Positions 35,312 through 48,364 of a stretch of 64,000 nucleotides of DNA are shown one piece after another. Under the pieces are notes generated by a model. It saw nothing but the letters and a program-made list of their open reading frames with translations, searched no databases and had not been told where the DNA came from. How positions within the stretch are numbered: position 1 is the stretch's first letter; each line of letters starts with the position of its first letter. The position numbers were made by a program, and so were the translations under genes. Where the stretch lies: the NCBI RefSeq assembly GCF_004337985.1, contig NC_043742.1, positions 4,078,176-4,142,175 on the forward strand, written 5' to 3'. The stretch is from Pyricularia pennisetigena (Eukaryota; Ascomycota; Sordariomycetes; Magnaporthales; Pyriculariaceae).

Positions 35312-36076
35312 ATGGAGCTCTCCCGTCTACTCGCCCTCCTTCTGGCGGTTGGATCCGCGGCCGCGATCCCGGCACCATCGGACCTGGACCGTCGGCAGAC
35401 AAGAGCCGTCGAGGATGCCATGACAAGCATCATCGATTCGCTAAAACAATACGACAGGCTCATTGTAAACTTGAAGAACACCGACTCGTCGGGACCGGTG
35501 CTGAGGGCCACCGAAGATGTCGAGTCAACCATCAGCTCGTCGATAAGATCGGTGGAGGAGGCCAGGAGGGCAAACACCTTCACCAGCGTGGCACTCATCC
35601 AAGTGAGCAGCAACATGGTGGACCAGGTGCAGACCACGATTCGAGATTTGCGGGACAAGAAGCCCGTGATGGACCGCATCGGCACGAGCAAAGTCACGCT
35701 CGACACCTTGCAGAAGCTGAGGCCTGCTGCCAGAGAGCTGGCGGATGCCATCGCGGACAAGGTGCCGGATCTCGGAAGGGACATAGTCGACAGGGTCAAA
35801 TCCGACATTCTCGACGCCTTGAACCAGGCCATCACCACATATAGCCAGCCCGCTGCTGCACCGGCCGCGCCCGCGCCACCCCCAGCAGCGTCTCCATCTC
35901 CAGCTCCCAGCCCGGTCGCTCCTCCTCCTGCTCCTCCCGCAGTGGTCACGGTGACGACATTAGTACCACCCCCCGCTGTGGTTACCGTCACGGCGGTTGC
36001 GCCTCCGCCACCGTCTGTGGTTACCGTGACGGCAACAGCCACAGCCACACCATCGCCAGCATATTTGGATGGATGA
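35312..36076 (+). CDS. HsbA-like secreted cell-surface protein
   Basis: The 254-residue product starts with a clear signal peptide (MELSRLLALLLAVGSAAA). It continues with an all-helical domain of about 150 residues (RRQTRAVEDAMTSIIDSLKQ onward) typical of the hydrophobic surface-binding protein A / cell wall galactomannoprotein family. Aspergillus HsbA sticks to hydrophobic surfaces and recruits cutinase. The last 75 residues are Pro/Ala-rich and carry VVTVT three times at regular spacing, with many Ser/Thr suited to O-glycosylation. There is no GPI signal at the C-terminus. The gene converges on the GH54 gene, 408 bases away. The family is assigned from helix pattern and architecture, without a search. 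Confidence 0.8.
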   Translation: MELSRLLALLLAVGSAAAIPAPSDLDRRQTRAVEDAMTSIIDSLKQYDRLIVNLKNTDSSGPVLRATEDVESTISSSIRSVEEARRANTFTSVALIQVSSNMVDQVQTTIRDLRDKKPVMDRIGTSKVTLDTLQKLRPAARELADAIADKVPDLGRDIVDRVKSDILDALNQAITTYSQPAAAPAAPAPPPAASPSPAPSPVAPPPAPPAVVTVTTLVPPPAVVTVTAVAPPPPSVVTVTATATATPSPAYLDG

Positions 36077-36484
36077 GCCGCGACTTAGTTATATCGGATG
36101 CCTGGGTTTGTGGTCAAGTTGATACNNNNNNNNNNNGGGGGAGCATTTGCTGCGGTGGTCACGGAACCAGCCGGAGCCGAACTGGTCTTTTATTTTTGGG
36201 ATGAACTACTTGAAACAAATGTCGTTCGTCACTGGACCCGGCCTGTAATATGATAAAGAGAACAAAAAAAAGAAAAGTGATCTCATTGAAGATCATGCAA
36301 ATGATTAATAAAATATATTCAGAGCGTACATACGTCCGAACACGCGCATGCATACCAGACGTGACCCTTTTGACAATGCTTGCAAAGGTTAAGAGATGGG
36401 CTACAGCGTGAATTGCGGCGGGTGGGTCGCCATAAAATCCCCACTTTGGAGGCAGCTCGCCCGCCCACACATGATTCAAGTCCA
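36077..36484. other. Convergent 3' flanks with small gap
   Basis: This short stretch between two stop codons contains an 11-base N gap at 36126-36136 directly before a G run. No gene is seen. Confidence 0.6.
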
Positions 36485-37993
36485 TCAAACAAAGCCCGTC
36501 TTCACCTCCCAGCTCGCATCATCGTGGTAGAAAGCCTCGCTATCGAAATCATTGGCACCGCCATGGCTCGCCGCATACGCGACATCGTCCCAAAGGCGGA
36601 TGTACCGGGTCGGATGCGCCCACGAGCGGATCGAGTGGTGGCTGCTGCGGCGTCCCAGTCCTTCCTGCGGGCAAAACGTGGCACCCTCGCGGAACTCCTT
36701 GGAGCCGTCGTCGCGCGCGAGGAGCAGCCGCGAGTCCGAGTGCAGCACGTAGCTGCCCGGCGCGTCGACCGACTCGAATGACAAGCAGCCGTCGTTGCCG
36801 AGGCCCGTCCGCACGGTCCAGCTGGCCTTCTGCTTGTGCTCGTCGCTGCTGGCTGCGGAGACGTCGCGGGCCACGATGGTGGTGCCGTCGTGGGACAGGT
36901 AGGCTTCCGACTCGGCCGCCCGCAGCGAGATGGACGAGCCGACCTCGACCTTTGCGCCGCTGGTCAGCGACGTCGTCGAGTACTTGGCGGCTACGATGTC
37001 GGCCTGCACCGCGTTCTCGGTGGCGTCGGATGGGTACCCCGTCGTCATGACGCCCTCGTAAAAGGTGCCCTGCGCCCGGATGCTGTTGTCGCCACCGATG
37101 CCGAGGATAATGGCACCTTCCTTGCTCATAGGGTTGTAGCCGGTCGCATTGGGCCGCTGTCCGCTGTAGAAAGTGCCCAGCGAACCCGACGTCGCGTCGC
37201 CGCCGCGGATCGCCCACTCGTTGGGCTGTCCTTTTACGATGGCCGTCAAAAAGCGGTGCGAGATGGTGGGATCGTTGGGGTTGTTCTTTGGGCTGACGCC
37301 TGAGAAAAGCCCATTCTCAAGGTCCGCCATGATCCATGGTCCGTTGCCCGCCCCCGTTCCCCAACCTTTGCTGTTTCCAAAGTATATGGCCTCCATGTGG
37401 CCGTTGCCTGTATCCGTGCTGCTCGTCTCTGCGTTACCATAGTCGAAACAGCAGTCGTCGTTGTAGTGCGTCCCGTCAAACACTGCGTACATGCCCTGGG
37501 CCTCGTCTCCCTTGGCGGTACCCACGGCTTTGTTGTTGCGATATCCCATGCCGGGCGAGATGAATACCCCATACGCCTTTTGGCCATTCAGCGTGACCGG
37601 CGCACCCGTCGCGCTGGCCAAGTTGTCATACCCACCGGCCGCCGGGCCCTGAAAGCCACCGGGCGGCGCCTGTGTCAGGTGGTTCTTCTTGCCCGACTGG
37701 TCGTAGATGATGCTGATGAGACACGTTGTTCCGGCGCAAAACTGGTCCTGGACCGCGGCTTCGGCTACACCCCCGGCCTTGAGCGGAGCAATGTCGGTCG
37801 TTTTGTTGTCCGAGTTGCGCTTGACCTGGTACAAGGGACCTGTGTAGGCGCTGTAGAGAGCTCGCGTCGTGCTATGGGCCGCGATGCACGGCGTTCCGCC
37901 GGACTTGTAGATGTCGCATGGCCCCGCCGACACAAGCGTGCTCGTGGCGATGAGGCCTACCAGAGCGGAACGAGAAAGAGACATGATGGGCAT
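36485..37993 (-). CDS. abfB: Alpha-L-arabinofuranosidase B, GH54 with CBM42
   Basis: This secreted enzyme removes arabinofuranosyl side chains from arabinoxylan and pectic arabinan. It is a single exon of 502 residues from the ATG at 37993; a second ATG three codons later is equally possible. The signal peptide ends near SAGPCDIY, the conserved mature start. The catalytic domain carries STTRALYSAYTG, IYDQSGKKNHLTQAPPGG, the nucleophile Glu226 in MADLENGLFSG and the acid/base Asp302 in ILGIGGDNS, matching Glu221 and Asp297 of the Aspergillus enzyme. The vicinal Cys pair (DDCCFDYGNAETSS) is present. The C-terminal third is the arabinose-binding CBM42 (ASWTVRTGLGNDGCLSFESV through SWAHPTRYIRLW). 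The protein is complete. Confidence 0.96.
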   Translation of the reverse strand: MPIMSLSRSALVGLIATSTLVSAGPCDIYKSGGTPCIAAHSTTRALYSAYTGPLYQVKRNSDNKTTDIAPLKAGGVAEAAVQDQFCAGTTCLISIIYDQSGKKNHLTQAPPGGFQGPAAGGYDNLASATGAPVTLNGQKAYGVFISPGMGYRNNKAVGTAKGDEAQGMYAVFDGTHYNDDCCFDYGNAETSSTDTGNGHMEAIYFGNSKGWGTGAGNGPWIMADLENGLFSGVSPKNNPNDPTISHRFLTAIVKGQPNEWAIRGGDATSGSLGTFYSGQRPNATGYNPMSKEGAIILGIGGDNSIRAQGTFYEGVMTTGYPSDATENAVQADIVAAKYSTTSLTSGAKVEVGSSISLRAAESEAYLSHDGTTIVARDVSAASSDEHKQKASWTVRTGLGNDGCLSFESVDAPGSYVLHSDSRLLLARDDGSKEFREGATFCPQEGLGRRSSHHSIRSWAHPTRYIRLWDDVAYAASHGGANDFDSEAFYHDDASWEVKTGFV

Positions 37994-39464
37994 TAAAAGG
38001 TTGTGAACGATCACGCTAATGTAGGCTCATGGCTGCCAAGAGTAGCCAAGCCAGAGCCAAGAAGGTCTTGGCGATGTAAGGCTTTTAAATATTCATCTTC
38101 GTAGTCTCGGTATCATCTACGACAAACGCTGCGCCTCGGCAACTCCCTATAGGCGACGTGCCTCTGCGACATCTTATTGGTGGGTAATTTATGTGAAGTG
38201 GGCTGTAGTCAATGGCAACTGACTAAACAACTTCATGGCAATGTTGCAATGTTGGATCGTTAGCATTACGCGTTCAACCGTTCCCCCTCACCTTTGCCCA
38301 TCATGGTACGATGTTGTTCACATCGTCATGAACCTGATTTTGGTTGTTATAGGTGGAATAGCCATGCACAGGCGGCCATCACAAGGTTGTCGTTGCGGTG
38401 GACCTCCGCGACTCCGCGCCTGAAAGAGGAAGCTGGATTGATGACCTTGTCCCATTAGCTGTAACCTCCGCATATGTTTATTCTTATCCATGGTTAGCGA
38501 AAGATCATTCCGGGGGCGGCAAGTGGGCGCATGATTTGGAGAAGAAGAAAAAGAAAAGAAAAAAACAAGCTTCTTGTGACGGCAACAAGGCATGGCAGAG
38601 TAGCATCGCATCATGTCGGCAATGGCACATTTCTCCGGCCTCCTCTCTAGACTTCTTGTCGCTAGACGCACAACATGGCTGGCATCATTGCGCATTGAGC
38701 CCAGGTTGACATCAGAGATCGAGTCAATCACAAAATAGGTGCCGTGTCTTGGGTTCAATTCAAGGAAGTCATATCATACCTTTTCTTTATTCCTACACAG
38801 CATGCCTGGAACTCTCAAAGCTTCGCCGAAAAGAGGCATGATGTGAAAAACTAGTAGCAGCAAAACATGCTGTTTTACGCGGTATGCTTGATGGGTCAAC
38901 AATCAACATAGTGTGGTACGGACAAGCGGGAGTTTGACAGTCTGATTTAAAAAAAAAACAACAAACGCAGCATTGAGATGGTCGAGAAGCGGTGTTGACG
39001 TAATGTGATTCCTGTCCAGTGCTCTGAATGTCAGAGCAAAGTAGTTTTGTTTTTGACCAGATCGTGTGGCTCTTGCCGGTCCGAGTATATTGCGCTGGAA
39101 AAAACCCACTGTCTCAAGCTTGCCGAAGGAGTGTTTGGTGTGCACAAGTTGCCATCAACTGTGGACCGTAATATGGAGGTGAGATGCCTTTTCGGTTGCA
39201 AAGATTCTTTTCTCTTCCTTTTCTACATACTCCTGTCGCGAACAGTTTGATTCCGCAGATAAGGTATATGCATTACACCTTTATATAAAACCTACTGCAC
39301 AGCCTCTCAGTAATATATGCGGGTGTGCTACTCTTACGCGATCAGATTTAGAATACCTTGTACCTGAATTTCTCAAGTTGAATGCTCATAAGGCAAACTG
39401 TTCTTAGGAACAGCAAAGCATGCCAACCGGAAAGATACCTGCAATAGGCACCTCTAGCAGTCGT
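37994..39464. other. Intergenic region upstream of the GH54 gene
   Basis: This contains the GH54 promoter, with a TATA-like ATATTTAAAAG about 90-100 bases upstream of its start, and the 3' flank of the DUF952 gene. No further gene was recognised. Confidence 0.5.
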
Positions 39465-39960
39465 TTACTCGAGCCAATCACTGCAACCGCCCAGCGCTTC
39501 CTGCCACTCCTGTCCTTCGCCTCTCACAAACTTCCTACTATCAACAACATCCTCGGCACCAAAATTCCCATACAAATGCGGGCACCCAGGCGTATCCCAG
39601 TTTATGTCCTTTTCGAACCTGGTGAGGTTGAGCTTGAGGATCCAGAGCTCGCTAAAGTCTTTGAACCAGATTCCCGCGGTTATAGGGATCTGCAACCGGT
39701 TATCAGATGATTAGCCAAAGGTGCAAATCGCTTGATGCACAATGAACAATTTCTGGCTTGTCTTTTCTTATATGAATTATGGGTTTCTAAAGGGAATGGA
39801 CCTAGTTTACCTGCGAGGCGGTGCTCAGGTGGACAAAGCCATCCTTCTTGTCTAGATCCGATAGTGGGTACGGACTCGGCAACGGCGCCGGGGGAGCCGT
39901 CGGTAGGATTTTGTACACGTGCATGGGAAGCGGGGGAGGGGCAGCGCCGACAGGCGCCAT
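39465..39960 (-). CDS. DUF952 family protein
   Basis: Two short exons, 39960-39811 (50 codons) and 39689-39465 (75 codons), join in phase 0 through a GTAAAC/TTGCAG intron to a 124-residue protein. The family signature is split by the intron: LDKKDGFVHLSTASQ ends exon 1 and FKDFSELWILKLNLTRFEKD with WDTPGCPHLYGNFG is in exon 2. This matches my memory of DUF952 (K-D-G-F-I-H-L-S-T-xx-Q, then F-P-H-L-Y-G). The family is small, found in bacteria and fungi, and as far as I recall belongs to the ADP-ribosyltransferase-like clan; its function is unknown. The gene is easy to miss because neither exon makes a long ATG frame. It is divergent from the formaldehyde dehydrogenase gene. Confidence 0.85.
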
Positions 39961-40902
39961 TTTGCGTCTCGGGAGGCGGGGGGCACTTGGGATAAAGAAA
40001 AAAACAGACTGATATCGTCAAGATACGATAGTCGTATCGGTATTCGTAAAATCCTTGCCCTGATCTTTAGAAGTGTTATTATTATAACGATGGTGAATCG
40101 GATTTGGCGACTGTGGATTATTGTTTTTTCCAATAGTGGTACCAGCCTGCGGGTGTAAGCGATTACCAAAGCTACACCTACAACAACACTGACAGTCAGG
40201 CGAAGCTATTCACAACTAAACAGCAACTAACTACCAAAAGCTGCAGGATCTGGCCGCAAAAACGCAGGGACTTGGTAAGTGTTCGATCAAAGGTCTGGAC
40301 CGGAAGGAATGCAACTGTCGACGGGGATGTAAAGCTGGGATCCTTGTCCCGCCGGCATTTTGTCCCGGATGCCGTGACCGATGTCGGCACTTGTCAGTGT
40401 TTTACGTGGTAATCTGATAGTCTACTGGCAGATAGCAAGCAAAAGCGATTATCACCTGTAAACACTTGCCGAAACTCTGATTGCCAATTTCATGTTTTGG
40501 TATTACGGATTCTGAGATGGCCAAGCAAAACCCCGCGATATCGCCGAACAAACAACCGTGTGACATCACTGGCAGTTACTGCACCCCACTTTTGACGCTC
40601 TGCTTTGGGATAGTTTACCTGCCCGCGGCCCTGCAGAGAGCTCCGGGCTCTGGGTCATAGCTGAGGTTTACTGAGGGGTGATTTGAGGCGGACGGCGGGG
40701 TTGTTGAGTTTGAAACCGGTTCGTCTATTCGTATAATTGTATTGTAACTGTCCTCAAATAACAAAAACCTCGAGGCTTTTTCCCTTCGGTAACTCTCTCT
40801 TTTACTCTTGACAGGAGCAAGTTGTATTCCATTGATTGTGTTCAAACAGATCATTCTAGCAGAGGGACTCACAAGAAAGCGTACACTCCGGGATATCCGA
40901 CC
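39961..40902. other. Divergent intergenic region DUF952/formaldehyde dehydrogenase
   Basis: About 940 bases hold both promoters. I see no coding frame and no strong repeated element. Confidence 0.5.
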
Positions 40903-42234
<1,332 letters not shown>

Positions 42235-45200
42235 GATATCAAGATCGACTGCAACATAATATAATATGGAGCCTTGATAAGTAATCGGTTATTTCCCGCT
42301 TGCATGTGTCGTGAACACCAACTTGTGTTTAGATTTTGTAGTTTGTGCGATGAAGGGGGGGTATCGGAAACGATAAGTAAGGGCTCACATGCAAGATAAG
42401 GACAAAAAAAAAAAAAGAAACAACCTGGAAAAGCCAGACTCTGTCAGGACTGCATGTATACCTTATGTATATCTATTTAAATATGACATTGCAACCATCG
42501 TGGCCATAAAGGTGCCCAAAGTGATGACTGCAGGAGGCAGTTGAGGAGGATTCCGCGTCAATCGCAGATGCTTGCATGGCAGGGATGTCGTTTGTTGATT
42601 TTTGACGATACTGTACTGTACAATGGAGACGGTACGGTGCGTTGTACTGTACAAGTATCAGGGGTTCCACACTCGGCAAAGACGGATTTGGATTTCCGTA
42701 CAAACCGCTTGGTATCAGATAATAACCCTTCGGGAGCACATCTCCTGAGTCAGTGATGGGTAAATGACCAAGACATGCTGAATCCTTGGGCGACTGACAA
42801 AGAGCAGAGTCGCGTGGCATGTTTGGGATGCCAGTCTAAACTAGCTTACGGGATTAAAGGACTTGGCCAAAAAAAAAAAAAAAAAAAAAACAGACTAAAA
42901 CTAGCGAGAATACAGTTACTACCTAACCTAGAACTATAAGTGGCAAGACACCGGGGTAGGTACAGATACCCTGACAAAAGCCTGGGGAATTCTTCCCATG
43001 GCGGTGTGCAATCGACACGCCGCCACCACTACCACCACAACCAACACCCCAGGTGGGCATTCCTTTGAGCGGATACTGCGGCTGCCGCGTGCGAATGGGT
43101 TAGGCGGAGGGCGGAGGGCGGAGAGGCGCAGAAAAAATAAAATAAAAAAATAGGCATAACTAAAAATCAATGCAGGATTTGGAGCCGGTTGTGCCGGATG
43201 CACCAAATTCATCGGTCCGGATGTGTTTGGCCGGGCGAAGTGAAATTGCCCCCCAGGCATGATTCCTTTTTTTTTTTTTTGTTAATCTTGTTGTCGGTCG
43301 TTTGGTCTCCAATTTGTGTGGCACCACAAACCACGCAAGCACGATACGATACCGTGGATCTTTCGGCTGGACGCATCCGTTGACAACAAACCATCGTTAC
43401 TAGGTTCGTGCCTTGGACAATGAGGAGTCTTGGCCAAGAACAGGTCAAAAAAGAACACAGTTTGGGGTTCAGACACCTTGAGAGCAGGTTTCTCGTATGC
43501 TCAGGGGCATAATGCTTACTTTCTTTTTTTGGCCAGATGCAGTGGACAGCTAAGAATACTCTGTTACAAGGTATATATAATTCAAGAAGCAAGAACGTTG
43601 CCGTACTACTTGCGCCGGACATGCCCTTCATGTCGCCAGGGTTTGCCAGTCCACGATAGGGGTAGTTTGTTTTGAGATATGGGGGTGAACAGGGAAGAGC
43701 GTTCGTCGCTCAGCCACCTTCCAGAAGAAACAACCGCCATTTGGATCCAAGGGTCCCTTAGCCACAAGGTGATGGATGCCATTCGACCATGCAACTGGCC
43801 ATATTACTGGTCATTCTACTGTTTTCGTAAAACCACACCTACCGAGTATTAGAATAAACAACGGCCAATATTAATACGTATGGTGGACATCATACTTGTC
43901 CAATTATGACTGACAATCGTCTCCGCGGGACAAAAATAAAAAAAAAAAAAAAAAAATCGACGCACGGACAAGAAACATCATGGTGCAAGGGTAAATTACT
44001 CGCATGTCCGGATGTGTTGGACTTTGTTCGTAATTACTCATCCATTTTATGCCGATCGCTCTGTATTTGGAGAGGTGGGATATGAGGAAATGATGCCCGT
44101 CTTGCCGGACAGATCTTTACGATGAAGGCCATACGTACATATAGCACATACATCCTTGAGACGCTAGTGTATTATTATTGCAGGTGTTTTTAGGGAGCAG
44201 GGAAGAGATAGGGCGAAATAGGAAACTCGTGAAGATTTCCATGCATGCCGTGTGGCCCCCCGGTTCGACCCAGAATGGCGGCCGTCAAAAAGATTTTAGC
44301 GTGGGCCAGCTGGCCTAGTAATGCAGCGCTGTGTTTGCGAGGTGGTAGTCAGACCTCAATGCATCTACTAAAACTGATGGGCAACCAGTCAATCTTATTT
44401 CAGAGCCCGCCGAGAAGGCGATCAGGTAGTGCATACCTTGTCCAACCATTCATTCCCTGAAGCTTGATCGAGTGCAAATCAGATACAAAAGAAAATCGGG
44501 GACGAAGGGGGCCCAGACCTTTGGCCAAGTGTTTCCTTTTGTTGAAATTCCCTAATTCGGAACGTACGATGTTTGTGCCACCACTTGCTTGCCACCCTAT
44601 CTCTCGCTGCTGTCGTGTCTACTTCTGTTTTGGGGACTTTGCATGGGCTGGCAGCAGCCTCTATCTACTGTACTGCAGAGATTCTAATCTCTACCTGAAT
44701 GTTGGCCAATTTTCGGCTCAATGGCTGGGATCGAAGGCAAAACAGAATCGATGTTTTACCTCTATGACGCGGGAGGCTAACACGGAATGAGCACCCAGCC
44801 AGGCTTAATAATACGACCTTTTTTTTTTTTTGTCCTTTCTTTCTTTCTTTGTCTGTTTTACTCCTAACTAATTACTTCTCACTCTCCATACTATCCACTT
44901 CATACGTGGCGGTTTCTGCACCGCAAAGCTCCGGACGATGCAAAGCCACCCGATGGCTGCATCGGGCTACTTTCTGGACTGAGTGCGCTTTTGTACAGAG
45001 TAGGTAAACCACCAGCCAACCCAAAAGGAAGCCGTTGGGATTGGCGGTTTCTTGTGCAATCCTTCTGCTACCTTGCTGGGCAATCCATGCAATTCATGTG
45101 GCTGGTGTGTTCAGTGTTGCAAAAACAGCCCAACTCGAGATATTAGGCCATCTGATCCAAATCCGTGCGTGCTTGCGAGCTGATCTTTCATCATTGCTGT

Positions 45201-46610
45201 GCCTTGAAGTTGATTGTTTGGTTTGCTCTTTCTGCCTGCTCCGGCAATCATTGCTGAGCATTTAACTTTGCTACTGTAGAACATGCTCGATCGATCTGCG
45301 TTCCCGTCTCTAAAGCTACTGATGGGAAAGGATTAGAGAGACACAAGTAAGATAGAGAGACAAACCCATGATTCCGCTCATCCCGCATCAATAGTTTCGC
45401 ACGCCGAACGAAACCTGAGGGCTTGGCTTGAACAAAGAAGTAATCAGTACGCTGGGCTCTAGTTCCAATTTCCACAANNNNNNNNNNNNNNNNNNNNNNN
45501 NNNNNNNNNNNNNNNNNNNNNNNNNNNNNNNNNNNNNNNNNNNNNNNNNNNNNNNNNNNNNNNNNNNNNNNNNNNNNNNNNNNNNNNNNNNNNNNNCCTC
45601 GGCAGTCCTTGGACAGTGTCTCCACTTTATCTCCAGCTGCAAGCGCCTTGTCCGCTGTTCCGCCCCGCCGTTTCGCTCGCATTTCAAAAAAGCTGGGAGA
45701 GTGGTGTATGAAAGCGGATTAGTTTAGTGGCGCCTCGCCCCCAGTCTGCGGCCACTTATCGAGCGAGGTACCTCGACACATGCAGAAATGTACCGTATAG
45801 ATGCCCATTGAATTAGTGCACTAGGAAACCATGCATGTACCTGTGTAATTACCTACCGTACAGTTACAGTACAGCAAGCAATTAAAATACCCAGCAGGCC
45901 CAAAGTTGGTCCCTTCCCCGAAAGCGGAGCCTCGCCATCCACAAGGGTTCCCATGCCCGGAGACTTGATGACCATTCAATTCATGGAGCCCAGGCCAGCC
46001 CAGGTTGGCCATTCTGACCACCCGCAGCAAGCACGGCTTCCACCTAGTCCGGGTCCTTGTCGTTGCCAAACCGGCCGGGCCGCCCTTTTTTTTCTGTTGG
46101 CCCTTGCACCCCCATAGCATAGGTAAGCTGGTAAGGTAGGCAGGTAATAGCTAGCCAGCAAGCCAGCCAGCCAACCAACCCGGGTGACCACTTTCTTATT
46201 CCCTGCTTTCCAGCACCTTCCCTTGCAACGACCATCCTCGCCCGTTGTGACGACTGACCTGACTCCGCGTAAGGGCGTCTTCCATAAATTGTCATCACCG
46301 CCCAGCTGACGATCTCTCCGCCTCTTTCAACTCTTTTTCCCACCTTTGTAATCATCATCACCTCGTCCGATTCTGTCTGCTTTTTTGGCAGCAACGCATA
46401 CCACGCACACACCCACAAGCATTTACTAGCTTGCATTTCTCTCTTCTTCCCTTTGCCACATCCTCTTTTCCCACTCCCGTCGTTAGCCCAACGCAGTAAC
46501 CGAGGGCATACCGCGCAACGGATCAGTACTTAACGTACGCTTCTGCGCTTCGTCGACGATCACACCGCATTCCTTCCTACAAACCCAAATAATATCACCA
46601 AACGACCACA
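42235..46610. other. 4.4-kb gene-poor region with assembly gap
   Basis: This is the longest stretch without a recognised gene. It holds A20 at 42871-42890, further A/T runs (43265-43280, 43938-43956, 44819-44831), a CTTT tetranucleotide run near 44838-44851 and a 119-base N gap at 45478-45596. Frames of 60-140 codons occur on both strands but overlap one another and lack motifs. The last 250 bases form the promoter and leader of the AN1 gene. Confidence 0.5.
45478..45596. other. Assembly gap (119 N)
   Basis: A run of N inside the gene-poor region. Frames that cross it are artefacts. Confidence 0.99.
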
Positions 46611-46932
46611 ATGGCCAAGCCCAGGTGTGATCTCGCCAACTGCAAGAGCCCTGCCCACATGGCCGGCGACTGTGGTTTCTGCAACAAGCACTTCTGCGGC
46701 AAGCACCGGCTGCTCGAGGACCACAAGTGCGAGGGTCTGGAAGACGTACGTGTACCCGACGACAAGTGGTGGCTCGTCGGTTTGTCCGACGTTCTGGCCG
46801 ACTTCATCGGAGATGAGTGTCTTGTGCTAACATGAGTTGTTTCGTTGGACAAAACAGTGCAAGAAGGAGGCGCATGCTCAGAACGCAGCCCAGCTCGAAT
46901 CCGAGCGCACCCAGGTCATCCGCGGCGTTTAA
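46611..46932 (+). CDS. Small AN1-type zinc finger protein
   Basis: Two exons, 46611-46745 and 46858-46932, join in phase 0 to a 69-residue protein made of little more than one AN1 zinc finger. The ligands are Cys6, Cys11, Cys21, Cys24, Cys29, His32, His38 and Cys40, the full AN1 set (C-x4-C-x9-C-x2-C-x4-C-x2-H-x5-H-x-C). A short charged helix ends in ERTQVIRGV. AN1 proteins act around the proteasome and Cdc48 in stress responses (for example yeast CUZ1 and TMC1), and this minimal form may do the same, which is inference. The 5' leader is long and pyrimidine rich. Confidence 0.88.
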
Positions 46933-47216
46933 ACGTCAACTCGAATTGACTTGACGAAGCGGCATTACGGACCTCGATGCGTCCGAAAAAAGCCCTTACA
47001 CACGAGCGAAGCATCCTCGATTACGAAATGTGAACGGGGTCGACCTGTTGACAGTAACAGCTCGATAGAGTCGAAAGTCGACATCTCGCTGTCCGATCGT
47101 CTGCACTTTGCTCGAGATACGCGCCGTTACACCCCCTTCACCCGTAACGCTTGCGGGCTTGTGTTCAAGATGCATCGGCGATGCTCTACTCTTTGAACCG
47201 ACTCTACTACTACTAC

Positions 47217-47281
<65 letters not shown>

Positions 47282-48364
47282 CACATCCACATCCACATAA
47301 GAAAGTCTTTGTTCTGATTGAATGCAGAACTAGACTTTGGTGCGCTTGCCCTGCACTGGCTGTGCATTGGCTTCATGAACGAAAGGGAATTCATGGTTCT
47401 CTATATCGAGCAAATATCATTATTTCTCAAATCTCACTATTATGCAAGGCGTTTTGGGCAGGAATCTAAGGACTGTTGATTAATTTGTTGTAACGCTGTT
47501 TCCATTTTTTTGTTTTGCTTTGCGGCCTCCCTTGTTAGTTATCATCTCATAGAGAAGCCATTGTCTTGGTTCCCTGGATCTATCCTAGTACTCTCGGCGC
47601 GGCGTCTGGCTCTGGTCCTTCGGCGAATGGGTCAAGACTTGACATAATTTGCAGTACATGTTATTTTAACGTTTGCGCCTTTCGCAAAATTTCCATGGCA
47701 ATTTAGGCCATCTCAGGGGCTTCGAGTTCATCAAGACACTATTAATGCCCCTGACAGCGAAGATATCGTTAGCCTCTTTTCTCTTCCTTGTTCAAGACGT
47801 CACTCGTGTTGTTGCGACTCCATCTTGGTTAATGACTTAGTCAGTCACCCATTTGTCATTTGCGCCAAGTACCCAGAATTCAACTCGGCGTCCCGAGGCA
47901 GCAGAGGGCCACGCATTGCGCAAAGTTTATGACTCTATCGTCATCTTTATTGCTCCACTTTTCCCCGTATTGCCACACACCTGGCCTCGCGGCAAGCGAC
48001 CAGTGCAACGTACAAAGACTACTCTATTTGCATGAAGTAGCTGGCTTGGCTGGTTTGGCCGGGTAGATAATAATTAGGTGGTCGTAATAATTAATATTAA
48101 CACGGGGACAAAACCACCTGGGGACCCTTCCCAATCTTGGGCGGAGCTGGATCTCCGATATCGCCACACTTTCTCTATGCGCTACGTGGTATGGTGTAGG
48201 TAAGTAGTAGTTTGGCTTTTGAGCTGTGATTTAGAATGAAAAGCCGCCCCTTTTCTGAAGAGACGGCTCTTTTTGTTCTGAGATTGGTTCGAACCTTGCT
48301 GGGGTCACGGTTTCACGCTATACAAAAAAAAAAAAAAAATTTCTTCTCTTCTTCTTGATTTGTG
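46933..48364. other. Convergent intergenic region with AC microsatellite
   Basis: About 1.4 kb between the stop codons of the AN1 and NTH1 genes. It holds the AC repeat at 47221-47276 and a 16-A run near 48324-48339, with no recognised gene. Confidence 0.55.
47221..47276. repeat. (AC)28 microsatellite
   Basis: Twenty-eight uninterrupted AC dinucleotides follow a short CTA repeat in the 3' flank of the AN1 gene. Confidence 0.98.

Noticed and set aside
42605..42656. Near-palindromic TTGTACTGTACAA and neighbouring TGTACAA units
   Set aside because: Arms are short and imperfect, with no partner copy or flanking duplication to suggest a mobile element.
44255..44285. GGTTCGACCC, another tRNA-like B box
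   Set aside because: The upstream 60 bases do not form D and anticodon arms.
45035..45265. Hydrophobic-start frame of 76 codons with several Cys (+)
   Set aside because: The start is TTG and no splice structure or homologue pattern supports it.
48230..48320. GGTTCGAACC, resembling a tRNA B box
   Set aside because: No A box or acceptor-stem pairing at the right distance; a tRNA cannot be folded around it.
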